A stretch of 64,000 bases of DNA from assembly GCA_035622275.1 (NCBI GenBank), contig DASPVQ010000005.1, positions 52,789-116,788 on the forward strand, given 5' to 3'. This stretch comes from Thermoplasmata archaeon. GTDB taxonomy: Archaea; Thermoplasmatota; Thermoplasmata; Lutacidiplasmatales; UBA184. The position numbers and the translations under genes were made by a program. The notes under the pieces were generated by a model. The model searched no databases, had not been told where the DNA came from, and saw only the letters and a program-made list of their open reading frames with translations. Positions 45,663 through 54,462 of the stretch are shown here, in pieces; the stretch's first letter is position 1, and every line of letters starts with the position of its first letter.

Positions 45663-46817
45663 ATGGCCAAGCGCGATTACTACGAGGTCCTGGGGCTCGC
45701 GAAGACCGCGAGCCCCGAGGAGATCAAGCAGGCGTACCGGCGGCTCGCCCGCCAGTACCACCCGGACGTCGCCAAGGAGAACCCGAAGGCCGCGGAGGAG
45801 AAGTTCAAGGAGCTGTCCGAGGCCTACGAGGTGCTCGCCGACCCCGAGAAGCGCCGTCGCTACGACGCCCAGGGCTTCGGCGCCGTCGAGAGCGACTTCG
45901 GACCGGGCGGCTTCACCTGGCAGAACTTCACGCACGCGGGCGACCTCGAGGACCTGTTGGGTTCCTCGGCGCTCTTCCAGCAGCTATTCGGCTCCTTCGG
46001 CTCCCCGTTCGGCGGAATGCGGGGCGTCCCGTCGAACCGGGGCAGCGACATCGAGGTCGCGGTCCGCCTGCCGCTCGCCGCGGCAGTCGACGGCGCCCAG
46101 CCGACGATCGAGATCCCGAAGATCGGTCCGTGCCCGGACTGCCGCGGCACCGGGGCGCGCGGGGGCACGGCGCTCGAGACGTGCCCGGAGTGCGGCGGCT
46201 CGGGCCAGGTCCGCCGCGTGCGACGCAGCGGCTACACCCAGCTCATCACGGTCGGCGAGTGCCCGAAGTGCCACGGCTCGGGGCGGCGCATCCTCGAGAA
46301 GTGCCCGACCTGCGGCGGGAGCGGTCGCCAGCGCTCCGTCGAGCGCCTCGAGGTGACGGTGCCAGCGGGCATCGAGGACGGGGCGGTGCTGCGCATCCCC
46401 GGCCACGGAGGCGGCGGATTCGACGGCGGACGCGCCGGTGACCTGTTCGTGCAGGTCCTCTTCGAGCCGGCGGACCACCTGCGCCGCGAGGGGCTCGACG
46501 CGTACACCGAGACGACCGTCCCGCTCGCCGTCGCGATCTTCGGAGGTGAAGTGACGATCCCGACGATCGAGGGGCAGGCGGTGCTCACCATCCCGGCCGG
46601 GACCCAGCCCGAGGCCCAGCTGCGGATGCGCGGGCGAGGGTTCCCGCGGTTCCGGGGCGGGGGCCGCGGCGACATCTACGTGACGGTGCACGTGGAGATC
46701 CCTCGTTCCCTCTCCTCCCACCAACGCGAGGCGCTGCGGGAGGCGCTGGGCGACGGGGGGACAGCGCCCGGCGGCCGCCGGGAAGGGTTCTTCCGGCGCC
46801 ACGGCTCGGGCCGATGA
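45663..46817 (+). CDS. dnaJ: Chaperone DnaJ (Hsp40), type I
   Basis: 384 residues. J-domain with HPD in 'LARQYHPDVAKENPKAAEEK', Gly/Phe region (SFGSPFGG), four CxxCxGxG zinc motifs ('CPDCRGTG', 'CPECGGSG', 'CPKCHGSG', 'CPTCGGSG') and the C-terminal substrate domain. Stimulates Hsp70 ATPase. dnaK and grpE are not in this window although they normally adjoin. TAAATAC box (about 45615-45622) upstream. Confidence 0.96.
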   Translation: MAKRDYYEVLGLAKTASPEEIKQAYRRLARQYHPDVAKENPKAAEEKFKELSEAYEVLADPEKRRRYDAQGFGAVESDFGPGGFTWQNFTHAGDLEDLLGSSALFQQLFGSFGSPFGGMRGVPSNRGSDIEVAVRLPLAAAVDGAQPTIEIPKIGPCPDCRGTGARGGTALETCPECGGSGQVRRVRRSGYTQLITVGECPKCHGSGRRILEKCPTCGGSGRQRSVERLEVTVPAGIEDGAVLRIPGHGGGGFDGGRAGDLFVQVLFEPADHLRREGLDAYTETTVPLAVAIFGGEVTIPTIEGQAVLTIPAGTQPEAQLRMRGRGFPRFRGGGRGDIYVTVHVEIPRSLSSHQREALREALGDGGTAPGGRREGFFRRHGSGR

Positions 46818-47461
46818 CGGACGATGACGGCTCGCGGCCGGACGGCGAGCCGTACTTCGCCGAGCGGCCCCGATCCCGCCCGCGGCCGGCCGAGCTGCGC
46901 TTCCTGTACCGGGGCGAGCTCCTGTCGTTCCGGGTCGACCGGGGCGTCTTCGCTGCCCACCGGCTGGACCCCGGCACGGACCTGCTGATCCAGAACCTGG
47001 GCGTCGGGCCACGGGACCGCGTCCTCGATCTCGGATGCGGCTGGGGGGCGGTCGGGGTCGCGGCCGCGGCGAGCGCGAGCGAGGGGCGCGTCATCCTCAC
47101 CGAGGTGAACCGGCGCGCGGCCCATCTCGCCGAGGAGAACCTCGCGCGCAACCATCTGACGAACGCGGAGGTGCGCGTCGGCCCGTTCTTCGAGCCGGTC
47201 GTCGCGGACCAGTTCGACACGATCGCGACGAACCCCCCGTACCGGGTGGGACGCCGCCACGTCCTGCGCATCCTTTCAGAGGCACCGGCGCATCTTGCCC
47301 CCGGCGGTCGTCTGCTCCTCGTCGGCAAGGGGAGCACGGGCATCCGCTACTACCAGGCGTGGCTCTCGGACCACTTTCCCGGAACCGTGACCGTGCTCGA
47401 TCGGGCATCCGGCTACCGGGTGCTCGAGGCCCGCCGCGCGGCCGCCAGCCGCCACAGGTAG
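46814..47461 (+). CDS. Class I methyltransferase, RsmC-like
   Basis: 215 residues. SAM motif I 'RVLDLGCGWGAVGVAAAASA', motif IV 'IATNPPYRVGRRHV' (NPPY implies N-methylation of a base), and 'LAPGGRLLLVGKGSTGIRYY'. Looks like the catalytic half of RsmC/RlmG-type rRNA guanine-N2 methyltransferases, common as single domains in archaea. Start overlaps dnaJ (ATGA). The 3' end overlaps the convergent glycosyltransferase by 49 nt. Confidence 0.8.
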   Translation: MTDDDGSRPDGEPYFAERPRSRPRPAELRFLYRGELLSFRVDRGVFAAHRLDPGTDLLIQNLGVGPRDRVLDLGCGWGAVGVAAAASASEGRVILTEVNRRAAHLAEENLARNHLTNAEVRVGPFFEPVVADQFDTIATNPPYRVGRRHVLRILSEAPAHLAPGGRLLLVGKGSTGIRYYQAWLSDHFPGTVTVLDRASGYRVLEARRAAASRHR

Positions 47462-48135
47462 AGCCGGGCCAGGTGGCGGAGGTAGTTCGCGGACTCGCGG
47501 CCGCCGAGCTTACTGTGTCCGGCGAGGCGGGGCCGGAACGTGATCGGCACCTCGAGGTGGGGGGACGGGCGGCACTTGACCAGGACCTCCAGCGCGATCT
47601 TGTAGCCGACAGGGGCGAGCGGCGCGCGGTCGAGCACCGAGCGGCGGACGGCAAAGAAGCCGCTCATGGGATCGCGCACGTCGCTCAGGGGTCGCGCGAG
47701 CAGCCGCGCGCCCCAGGAGACCAGGCGCCGCAGCGGGGTCAGTCCCGGAGCGGTCCCCCCCGCCACCCACCGGCTCCCCAGGGCGAACTCGGAGCCACCG
47801 CTGGTCACCGCCGCCACCAGGGCGGGGACGTCCTCGGGCGGGTGGCTGCCGTCCGCGTCCATGACGACCACGACCGCGCCGCTCGTCCGGGCGATCCCCG
47901 CGAGGACCGCCGAAGCGAGGCCCCGCTCGCCGTGCCGTTCGAGGACCTGGGGGACGGGCGGACCGGAGAGGCCCCGGGCGAGCTCCGCCGTGCCGTCGGG
48001 CGACGCGTCGTCGACGACCGTCACCTCACCGCCGAGGGCCGCCACGATCGGGGCGAGGCGAGGGTACAGCTGTGCGAGCGCCTCGCGCTCGTTGTACGTC
48101 GGCAGGATGACCGATACCGCCGGACGGCTGGCCAC
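47413..48135 (-). CDS. Family 2 glycosyltransferase, DPM1-like
   Basis: 240 residues. GT-A fold: 'VSVILPTYNEREALAQLYPR', 'EVTVVDDASPDGTAELA', the DxD at 'VVVMDADGSHPPEDVPALVA', 'RDPMSGFFAVRRSVL' and 'ITFRPRLAGHSKLGGRESAN' match dolichol-phosphate mannosyl/glucosyltransferases. No membrane tail, so probably soluble or peripheral. Donates sugars for lipid-linked glycosylation. GTG 48135 chosen; longer frames are Arg/Pro-rich. Confidence 0.87.
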   Translation of the reverse strand: MASRPAVSVILPTYNEREALAQLYPRLAPIVAALGGEVTVVDDASPDGTAELARGLSGPPVPQVLERHGERGLASAVLAGIARTSGAVVVVMDADGSHPPEDVPALVAAVTSGGSEFALGSRWVAGGTAPGLTPLRRLVSWGARLLARPLSDVRDPMSGFFAVRRSVLDRAPLAPVGYKIALEVLVKCRPSPHLEVPITFRPRLAGHSKLGGRESANYLRHLARLYLWRLAAARRASSTR

Positions 48136-48219
48136 GAACGTGTACGACCGTCCCCCGGCTACATCCCTCTTCGCCCGGCGGCCACCGGACCGGCGCGCGC
48201 GCGCCGCGCCGCCGAAGCT

Positions 48220-48227
48220 CTTAAAAG
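48220..48227 (+). promoter_or_regulatory. TATA box of the rps13 operon
   Basis: CTTAAAAG, about 100 nt before the GTG at 48321; predicts a leader of about 75 nt. The reverse strand TTTTAAG could also serve the divergent glycosyltransferase. Confidence 0.5.
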
Positions 48228-48320
48228 GACGGGTCGGCTCGGCGGCCGCACCCTCGGACCGAGGGCCGCGCGTTGGACGACGGGCCGGCGCGGTCTCGTG
48301 TCGCGGGGCGCCCACGGGGA

Positions 48321-49058
48321 GTGAACTCCGCGCCCAAGGAGTCGAAGGAAGCCGAGACGCCGACCGCCGCGGCCGACGCGGACGCCGGGGCGGAGGCCCC
48401 GACGGAGAAGGCGGCCAAGAAGGAGCGCGGCGGCAAGTCGCGCGAGGGCAAGGACGCCAAAGAGCCGAAGGAGGCCAAGAAGGCGAAGGTGGCCCCCGGC
48501 GTGACCGGCAAGGTCGCCAAGTTCGTGCCGGACAACCCCAACTTCCGCTACATCGTGCGCGTGGCCAACACCGACCTCGACGGCACGCGGCCGGTCCGGC
48601 TCGCCCTCACCGGCGTTCGCGGCGTGGGGCCGCGGTTGGCGGAGGTCGCCTGTCGTCTGTCCGGGGTCGTCGCGACCGAGCGTATCGGCAACCTTCCCGA
48701 GGCAACGGTCGAGGGGCTGGAGAGCACGCTCGGCTCGCTGCCGGCCAAGGTCCCGCCGTGGATGATCAACCATCCCCACGAGCCCGTCCAGGGCGAGTCG
48801 ATCCACTACATCGGCGCCGATCTCGATACGCGACGGCGCGACGATGTCAACCAGATGAAGATGATCCGCAGCTACCGCGGGGTGCGTCACGAGCGGGGCC
48901 AGAAGGTTCGGGGCCAGCGCACGCGCTCGAACGGCCGGACGGGCATGGCGGCCGGGGTGCTGAAGAAGGCCGCGAAGGAAGCGGCGGCGGCCGCGTCGCG
49001 CGAGGAGTCCGCGCCGGCTGCGCCGGCCGCGCCGGCGCCCGCGGCCAAGAAGGAGTGA
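48321..49058 (+). CDS. rps13: 30S ribosomal protein S13, with long basic/acidic extensions
   Basis: 245 residues versus about 150-170 typical for archaeal S13. Core: 'DNPNFRYIVRVANTDLDGTR', 'GVRGVGPRLAEVACRLSG', 'DVNQMKMIRSYRGVRHERGQ' and 'RTRSNGRTG'. Extra N-terminus (~58 residues) of Lys/Ala/Glu and C-terminus (~40) of Ala/Pro/Lys, low complexity. GTG 48321 is used; a TTG at 48273 could add 16 residues. First gene of rps13-rps4-rps11-rpoD. Confidence 0.93.
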   Translation: MNSAPKESKEAETPTAAADADAGAEAPTEKAAKKERGGKSREGKDAKEPKEAKKAKVAPGVTGKVAKFVPDNPNFRYIVRVANTDLDGTRPVRLALTGVRGVGPRLAEVACRLSGVVATERIGNLPEATVEGLESTLGSLPAKVPPWMINHPHEPVQGESIHYIGADLDTRRRDDVNQMKMIRSYRGVRHERGQKVRGQRTRSNGRTGMAAGVLKKAAKEAAAAASREESAPAAPAAPAPAAKKE

Positions 49059-49065
49059 CGCGGCG

Positions 49066-49659
49066 ATGGGCGATCCCAAGTTCCTGCGCCGCACCTACGA
49101 CAAGCCCAAGCACCCGTGGGAAGCGGCGCGCATGGACGAGGAGCGCAAGCTCCTCGAGCGCTACGGCCTGAAGAACAAGCGCGAGCTGTGGAAGGCCCAG
49201 TCGATCCTGCGGGGCTTCCGCGGTCAGGCGCGCGAACTGCAAGCGCGGCTGCGGACCGGCGAGCCGCAGGCGCAGCGGGAGACCGAGCAGCTCCTCGCCC
49301 GCCTCACCCGCCTCGGCGTGCTCGCCGCCGGCACGCCGACGATCGACGATGTCCTCGCCCTGACCACCGAGGATGTACTGCGCCGCCGCCTCCAGACGAT
49401 CGTGACCGGCCGGGGGCTCGCGCCGACCGTCACCGGCGCGCGGAAGTGGATCGTGCACGGGCACTTCTCGATCGGCGACCACCGGGTCACCCGGCCCGGC
49501 TACCTCGTCCGGCTGGACGAGGAGGGCCAGATCGCCTACGCCGGTTCGAGCCCGTTCTCCGACGACGACCACCCGATGCGCTCCGCCCTGCGCGAGCGCC
49601 TCGCCGCGAAGGCGGCACCGCCCGAGGCTCCGCCCCTCGCGGCGGAGGAGGGACGCTAG
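49066..49659 (+). CDS. rps4: 30S ribosomal protein S4
   Basis: 197 residues. 'KFLRRTYDKPKHPWEAARMD', 'LLERYGLKNKRELWKAQSIL' and the S4 RNA-binding domain 'WIVHGHFSIGDHRVTRPGYL' are clear. Binds 16S rRNA early in assembly. Starts 7 nt after rps13. Confidence 0.97.
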   Translation: MGDPKFLRRTYDKPKHPWEAARMDEERKLLERYGLKNKRELWKAQSILRGFRGQARELQARLRTGEPQAQRETEQLLARLTRLGVLAAGTPTIDDVLALTTEDVLRRRLQTIVTGRGLAPTVTGARKWIVHGHFSIGDHRVTRPGYLVRLDEEGQIAYAGSSPFSDDDHPMRSALRERLAAKAAPPEAPPLAAEEGR

Positions 49660-49662
49660 GCG

Positions 49663-50046
49663 ATGGCGAAGATCGGGATCGCGCACATCTACGCCAGCTA
49701 CAACAACATCCACATCACGGTCACCGACATCACCGGCGCCGAGACCCTGGCGAAGGCGACGGGCGGGATGGTCGTCAAGGCGGCGCGGGACGAGTCGAGC
49801 CCGTACGCCGCGATGAAGGCGGCCGACCAGATCGCGGCGGTCCTCAAGGAGAAGGGCTACGAGACCCTCCACGTGCGCGTGCGCGCGCCCGGCGGCAACC
49901 GCTCCCGCTCTCCGGGCCCGGGGGCCCAGGCGGCGATCCGCGCGCTCGCCCGCGCCGGCGTGAAGATCCAGCGCATCGAGGACGTGACCCCGATCCCGCA
50001 CGACGGCACGAAGCCGAAGGGCGGGCGTCGCGGCCGGCGGATGTGA
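49663..50046 (+). CDS. rps11: 30S ribosomal protein S11
   Basis: 127 residues. '[20 protein letters not shown]' and '[20 protein letters not shown]', ending '[20 protein letters not shown]' then [13 protein letters not shown], are standard. 3 nt after rps4. Confidence 0.97.
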   Translation: MAKIGIAHIYASYNNIHITVTDITGAETLAKATGGMVVKAARDESSPYAAMKAADQIAAVLKEKGYETLHVRVRAPGGNRSRSPGPGAQAAIRALARAGVKIQRIEDVTPIPHDGTKPKGGRRGRRM

Positions 50047-50050
50047 GCCG

Positions 50051-50896
50051 ATGCCGGTCACGATCCAAGAGCTGAAGCCGCGCTCCACCCTGCTCGAGTT
50101 CGAGGGCCCGAGCGCCTCGCAGGTGAACGCCATCCGGCGGACGCTGCTCGCCGACGTGCCGAAGCTCGCGATCGAGGACGTCGAGTTCCACCTCGGCCCC
50201 ATCCGCGACGAGGCGTCGGGGAAGGACTACGACTCCTCGACGAGCATGTTCGACGAGGCGGTCGCGCTGCGGCTCGGTCTGCTGCCGATCCCGACCGACC
50301 TCGGCCAGTTCCACCGCAAGGCAGAATGCACGTGCGGCGGCGCGGGCTGCCCGCACTGCCAGGTGATCTACTCCATCGACCGCAAGGGCCCGTGCACCGT
50401 CTACGCCAAGGACGTCGTGCCGCTCGGCGACGCCTCGCTCGCGATCCTCGAGCCGGACGTGCCGATCGTGCGCCTCGGCGCCCGCCAGGCGCTCCTCGCC
50501 TACGCGACCGCGGTCGTGGGCAGCGCCCGCGATCACGCAAAGTGGCAGGTGGCCCACGCGGTCGGGATGTACCCGCGGCCGCACGTCCACATCGCCAAGA
50601 AGGAAGGGTGCAGCGACGCCTGCCTGAAGCGGACCGCGGCGAGCTGCCCGGTCCACATCCTCGAGTTCTCCGGCGGCAAGCTCTCCGTCACCGACGAGCC
50701 CCGGTGCATCGACTGCGGGGCGTGCGAGCAAACGTGTGAGCACGGCTCGATCAAGATCGAGCCCGACGACGAGCGCTTCTTCCTGCGCTTCGAGACCGAC
50801 GGGTCGCTGACGCCGCGCGAGGCGCTCCGCTACTCGCTCAAGGAGCTCAAGCGCCGGTTCGAGGACCTGCGCGAGACCCTGCAGTCGATCCCGTAG
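50051..50896 (+). CDS. rpoD: DNA-directed RNA polymerase subunit D (Rpo3)
   Basis: 281 residues. Alpha-like N-terminus 'QVNAIRRTLLADVPKLAIED', the Cys cluster 'CTCGGAGCPHCQVIYSIDRK', and an inserted ferredoxin-like domain with C-x3-C...C and 'CIDCGACEQTCEHG' that can hold a 4Fe-4S cluster, as in many archaeal Rpo3 proteins. Pairs with Rpo11 to nucleate polymerase assembly. Last gene of the operon; usual followers (rpl18e, rpl13, rps9) are not next. 3' end overlaps pelota by 50 nt. Confidence 0.96.
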   Translation: MPVTIQELKPRSTLLEFEGPSASQVNAIRRTLLADVPKLAIEDVEFHLGPIRDEASGKDYDSSTSMFDEAVALRLGLLPIPTDLGQFHRKAECTCGGAGCPHCQVIYSIDRKGPCTVYAKDVVPLGDASLAILEPDVPIVRLGARQALLAYATAVVGSARDHAKWQVAHAVGMYPRPHVHIAKKEGCSDACLKRTAASCPVHILEFSGGKLSVTDEPRCIDCGACEQTCEHGSIKIEPDDERFFLRFETDGSLTPREALRYSLKELKRRFEDLRETLQSIP

Positions 50897-51956
50897 CGCG
50901 GCTCGGGCTCGTCCAGTCGTAGCGCAGGATCGCTGCGACCCGCCCGAGCGCACCGAGGCGCTTGCCGGCCTCGCCCTCGTCCTGGACGACGAGAATGCGC
51001 GCCCGGGCCGCGCGCGCCCGGTCGAGCGCGGGGGCGAGGGTCGCGTCGGCGAGCAACGACTCGGACACGAGGATCAGCTCGACCGCTCCCGCCGCGACGG
51101 CCTCCGCGACCTCGGCGGGCCCGACCGCGGCGCGGACCCCGCTGGCGAGCGAGCGGACGAGCCGCTCGACGACCTCCGCTTCCTCGGCGGCGACGCTGCC
51201 GCGCAGCACCTCGGAGGCCCGGCCCGAGCGCAGCAGCTCATCGATCCCGACGCGCCCGGATTCCGCGGTCGCGACGACCGTCAGCTTGCGGTGCAGCGCG
51301 GGGTCGGCCTCCGCGAGCCGCCGCTTGAGCTCCTCCTTCAGGAAGCCGGGCCCCGCGACGATGACCGCGGTCGCGCCCGCGGCCTCCCGCTCGATCAGTC
51401 CGAGGAGCTCGTCGACGTAGGCGCGCCGGTCCTTCTCCCCCTGGGTGCCCTCGTAGCGCTTGCCCGCGATGGTCCGGCGCACGTCCGCGACCGGCTCGAT
51501 CGCCCGGCCTCGGAGCCGCACGATTGCCGAGTCCCCCCAGTCGACCGCGGCGATCAGGACCGTCGGCTCGCCCGCCCCGCGCAGCCCCTCGTCGAGCAGG
51601 GTGCGCTCGGCCGCGGTGGGCTCGGGCTTGATGACCGTCACCTCGTCGCCCTCAGTCAGATCGAGGGTGTGGTGGCGGCCGACGTCGAACGGACCCTCGA
51701 CGATCGGACCGGCGATCCGCACGTGCCGGGAGAAGCCGTGGAATTCGACCTGCTCGGCACGCACGGCGAGGTAGACGCGCCGGCGCGCCCGCTCGGCGCC
51801 CGCTACGTCGGGGGGTGCCTCCGGGTCGCGGCGCGTGGTCGAGGCGCCGACGATCTCGCCGGGTCGCACCAGGCGCGCGATCCGCCACAGGTCGCTGGGG
51901 GTCTCGAGCCGAAGCCGGAAGCGGCCGGTAGCCGCATCGTGGTGGAGCAGGCGCAC
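50847..51956 (-). CDS. pelA: mRNA surveillance protein pelota
   Basis: 369 residues. Domain 1 'MRLLHHDAATGRFRLRLETP' start, 'RVYLAVRAEQVEFHGFSRHV' and 'ITKPEPT'-like strand (VTVIKPEPTAAE); domains 2-3 eRF1-like with 'TVLIAAVDWGDSAIVRLRGR' and 'AVIVAGPGFLKEELKRRLAE'. Rescues stalled ribosomes with the EF-1 alpha-like partner. C-terminal ~20 residues (Ser/Gly/Arg/Thr-rich) overlap rpoD. GTG start at 51956. Confidence 0.95.
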   Translation of the reverse strand: MRLLHHDAATGRFRLRLETPSDLWRIARLVRPGEIVGASTTRRDPEAPPDVAGAERARRRVYLAVRAEQVEFHGFSRHVRIAGPIVEGPFDVGRHHTLDLTEGDEVTVIKPEPTAAERTLLDEGLRGAGEPTVLIAAVDWGDSAIVRLRGRAIEPVADVRRTIAGKRYEGTQGEKDRRAYVDELLGLIEREAAGATAVIVAGPGFLKEELKRRLAEADPALHRKLTVVATAESGRVGIDELLRSGRASEVLRGSVAAEEAEVVERLVRSLASGVRAAVGPAEVAEAVAAGAVELILVSESLLADATLAPALDRARAARARILVVQDEGEAGKRLGALGRVAAILRYDWTSPSRATGSTAGSRAGPRTGA

Positions 51957-52059
51957 GGTCGGTCCCCGGCGGGCGCGGGGAAGGGCGCGGAGTACATCCT
52001 CGTTTCGATGGGGCGCCGGTCCCGCGTCGCCGTCCGCGCTTCGGAAGGCTTATCGCGCG

Positions 52060-53433
52060 GTGGTCGGGTCGGGTCGGACGCGGGGGAGGGGGCTCCTGAG
52101 CCGATACGGCGACCTCTTCGGGCGGCCGTCGTTCCGGCCGTTCCTAGCGGTCGGGGCGCTCCAGTTCGCGGCACCGTCGACCGTTCTCGTGATCCTGATC
52201 TACGCGGTGACAATGGCCTACCCGGCGGCCGACCGCGCCACCTACGCGCCACTCGCGCTCGCCTTCCTCGGCCTATCCTCGGCCCTCCCGACCCTCCTGA
52301 CCGCGCTGTTCGCCGGGGCGATCGCGGACCGCCACGATCGCGGCGAGCTGATGCGCACGATCAACATGATCTCCATCCTCGCGACCGCCGCGGCGACCGC
52401 GGACTTCCTCTTCGCGCCGGGGGCGCGCGTGCCGGTCCCGGGCCCCGCCGGCTTCTACCTGCCCCTGTGGCTCCTGCTGACCTACCCCTGCTGGGGCGCG
52501 ATCGTCGTCACCTCCACGCTCTTCCGGCCGGCGTTCAACAGCTCGGTCCCGAAGATCGTCGACCCGGTGGACCTCGGGCGGGCCAACGGCGTGATCTACT
52601 CGACGGCCGCGATCCTCTCGGCGGCCGGCACGCTCAGCGTCGGCGGCCTGTTGAGCGTCTCGAGCGCGACGTTCGCCTTCGTCGTGCCGTTCCTGCTCTT
52701 CTTCGCGACCCAGGCGACGCTGCTGCTCGTGCGGGCCGACCTCTCCGTGCCGCGCTCCGGGCGTCGACGCGCGGTCCTCTCCGAGGCGAAGGAGGGCTTC
52801 GTCTACCTCGGACGGCGACGCGAGCTCCTTCAGATCACGGTCGCCGCACTGCTCGTGAACTTCTTCAGCGCGGTCGCGCTCGTCGAGCTGGGCCTGTACG
52901 TCGGATTGTGGCTCGGCCTGTCCGCCGGCGTATGGTACGGCGCGATCGTCACGGCGTCGACGCTCGGGGTCGCGGTCGGCTTCGTGCTGATCTCGCGCTT
53001 CCGCTTCGAACCGAGCGCGGGCCGGACGATCATCGCGTTGACGGCCTGCATGGGGCTCGCGCTGTTCGCGCTCGGCCTCGTGCGCTCGATCTGGCTCGCG
53101 CTGCCGATCATGTTCGTCTACGGGATGATGCCGGGGATGATCCAGACGGTCGTCCTGTCGACGATCCAGGCGACCGTGCCCGACGCGATGATGGGGCGGG
53201 TCTTCTCGGCGGACGAGGTCGGCAGCTACGCCCTCGTGCCGTTCGGTCAGGGCACGGGCGGGCTCCTCACCCTCGAGATCGGGGTCCAGGGCACCTACCT
53301 CGCGGCCGGCGGGGCGATCGGGGTGTTCGGCCTCGTGATGGCGACTGGTTTCGGTGCGCTGCGCCGCCTCGGCTTCCACCCCCGCTCGGCCGAGCCCGTG
53401 TCGGCCGACGGGGAGGCCGCCGCGAGCAGCTAG
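52060..53433 (+). CDS. MFS transporter (MFS_3/EntS-like)
   Basis: About 457 residues, 11-12 hydrophobic segments. 'FAGAIADRHDRGELMRTINM' is the loop 2-3 motif; 'NSSVPKIVDPVDLGRANGVI' and 'TIQATVPDAMMGRVFSADEV' are typical of the MFS_3 exporter group. Start uncertain: GTG 52060 is the last normal start, but a GGCTTATCG box (centre 52051) would put the transcript start after it; GGGAGGGGG at 52084-52092 then precedes a CTG at 52096. Substrate unknown. Confidence 0.82.
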   Translation: MVGSGRTRGRGLLSRYGDLFGRPSFRPFLAVGALQFAAPSTVLVILIYAVTMAYPAADRATYAPLALAFLGLSSALPTLLTALFAGAIADRHDRGELMRTINMISILATAAATADFLFAPGARVPVPGPAGFYLPLWLLLTYPCWGAIVVTSTLFRPAFNSSVPKIVDPVDLGRANGVIYSTAAILSAAGTLSVGGLLSVSSATFAFVVPFLLFFATQATLLLVRADLSVPRSGRRRAVLSEAKEGFVYLGRRRELLQITVAALLVNFFSAVALVELGLYVGLWLGLSAGVWYGAIVTASTLGVAVGFVLISRFRFEPSAGRTIIALTACMGLALFALGLVRSIWLALPIMFVYGMMPGMIQTVVLSTIQATVPDAMMGRVFSADEVGSYALVPFGQGTGGLLTLEIGVQGTYLAAGGAIGVFGLVMATGFGALRRLGFHPRSAEPVSADGEAAASS

Positions 53434-54378
53434 TCAGTCGCGCCCCGGCGAGACCGGGATCTGTTTGCGGGAATACCAGCCGTGCGACGGGCCGAGGCTC
53501 CGCACGAAGCCGAGCCGCTCGTAGAGCCGGATCGCGCTGCCGTTGCCCTCGGTGACATTGAGGACGATCGACGTCTCCCCGCGCTCGCGCAGGCGGTGGA
53601 TCGACTCGACCAGCAGCGACCGCCCGAGACCGCGCCGCCGATGGGCCGGATCGACCATCACATCCGCGATCAGCGCGCCGTACGGCGCGCGGACGACCAG
53701 CACCGCCCCCACGAGCGCGTCCGGTTCCTCCGCGACCGGGGACGCCCAGGGCAGGAACTCTCCCCATCGCCCGGCGAGGAGTTCTGCGACGTCGTGGGAG
53801 GCATCCACCGTCGGATCGAGATCGGTCAGGAACAGGTAGCGATCGAAGTGGTCGGTGTACGCTCGCACGTGCATGCGGGCGAGGGCGAGCGCATCGTGGG
53901 TGCGGGCGGAGCGGAGGCGCGCGGGCGCGGGCTCGGAGAACGGCGGGGTCGGAGCGTTCGGGGGAAAGCGCATCTCCGAACGACCGAACCGTCCGAACCC
54001 GAGCGACTCCATCAACGCCGCCTCGGCCTCGTCGGAGAGTCCGGCGTGTCCGCCGGGCGCGAAGGAGATCGGCCCGGCGCGCTCGGCGATCGCCGCGTAC
54101 AGCTCCCGGTAGCCCGCGGCCGACTGAGCTCCCGCCCTCCGATGCGCGATCGTGACCATCGCGCCGAGCGCGGAGGGCGGGTCCCAGATGGCGATGGCGA
54201 CCGGACGGTCGCCGTCCTTGAGCAGGACGCCCAGGGCCGTGCCCGCCCGCACGTCGGCCTCGAGCGCGGAGCGGAACGGCAGCGCCTCCTCCACGGGCGG
54301 ACCGCGCGAGCGCAGCGCGTCGAGCGCGAGCTCGATCGCGGACGCACGGTCCTCGCCGAGCGACATCGCCGTCGACAT
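53434..54378 (-). CDS. GNAT N-acetyltransferase, two-domain type
   Basis: 314 residues. The C-terminal half has GNAT motif A 'DVMVDPAHRRRGLGRSLLVE' and motif B 'NVTEGNGSAIRLYERLGFVR'. The N-terminal 150 residues also look GNAT-like ('GTALGVLLKDGDRPVAIAIW') but lack the acetyl-CoA loop, so they are a dead or accessory copy. Substrate unknown. ATG 54378 or the next Met (54363). Confidence 0.85.
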   Translation of the reverse strand: MSTAMSLGEDRASAIELALDALRSRGPPVEEALPFRSALEADVRAGTALGVLLKDGDRPVAIAIWDPPSALGAMVTIAHRRAGAQSAAGYRELYAAIAERAGPISFAPGGHAGLSDEAEAALMESLGFGRFGRSEMRFPPNAPTPPFSEPAPARLRSARTHDALALARMHVRAYTDHFDRYLFLTDLDPTVDASHDVAELLAGRWGEFLPWASPVAEEPDALVGAVLVVRAPYGALIADVMVDPAHRRRGLGRSLLVESIHRLRERGETSIVLNVTEGNGSAIRLYERLGFVRSLGPSHGWYSRKQIPVSPGRD

Positions 54379-54433
54379 CTTCCTCGCCGAGGTCGGGCCG
54401 GCTCATCATCCTGCCGACCGCGCTCCCGAAAAG

Positions 54434-54442
54434 GTAGTTAGG
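54434..54442 (+). promoter_or_regulatory. TATA-like box of the CADD-like gene
   Basis: GTAGTTAGG centred about 25 nt before the GTG at 54463. Confidence 0.35.
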
Positions 54443-54462
54443 CGGGAGGGGTACCCGGCACC

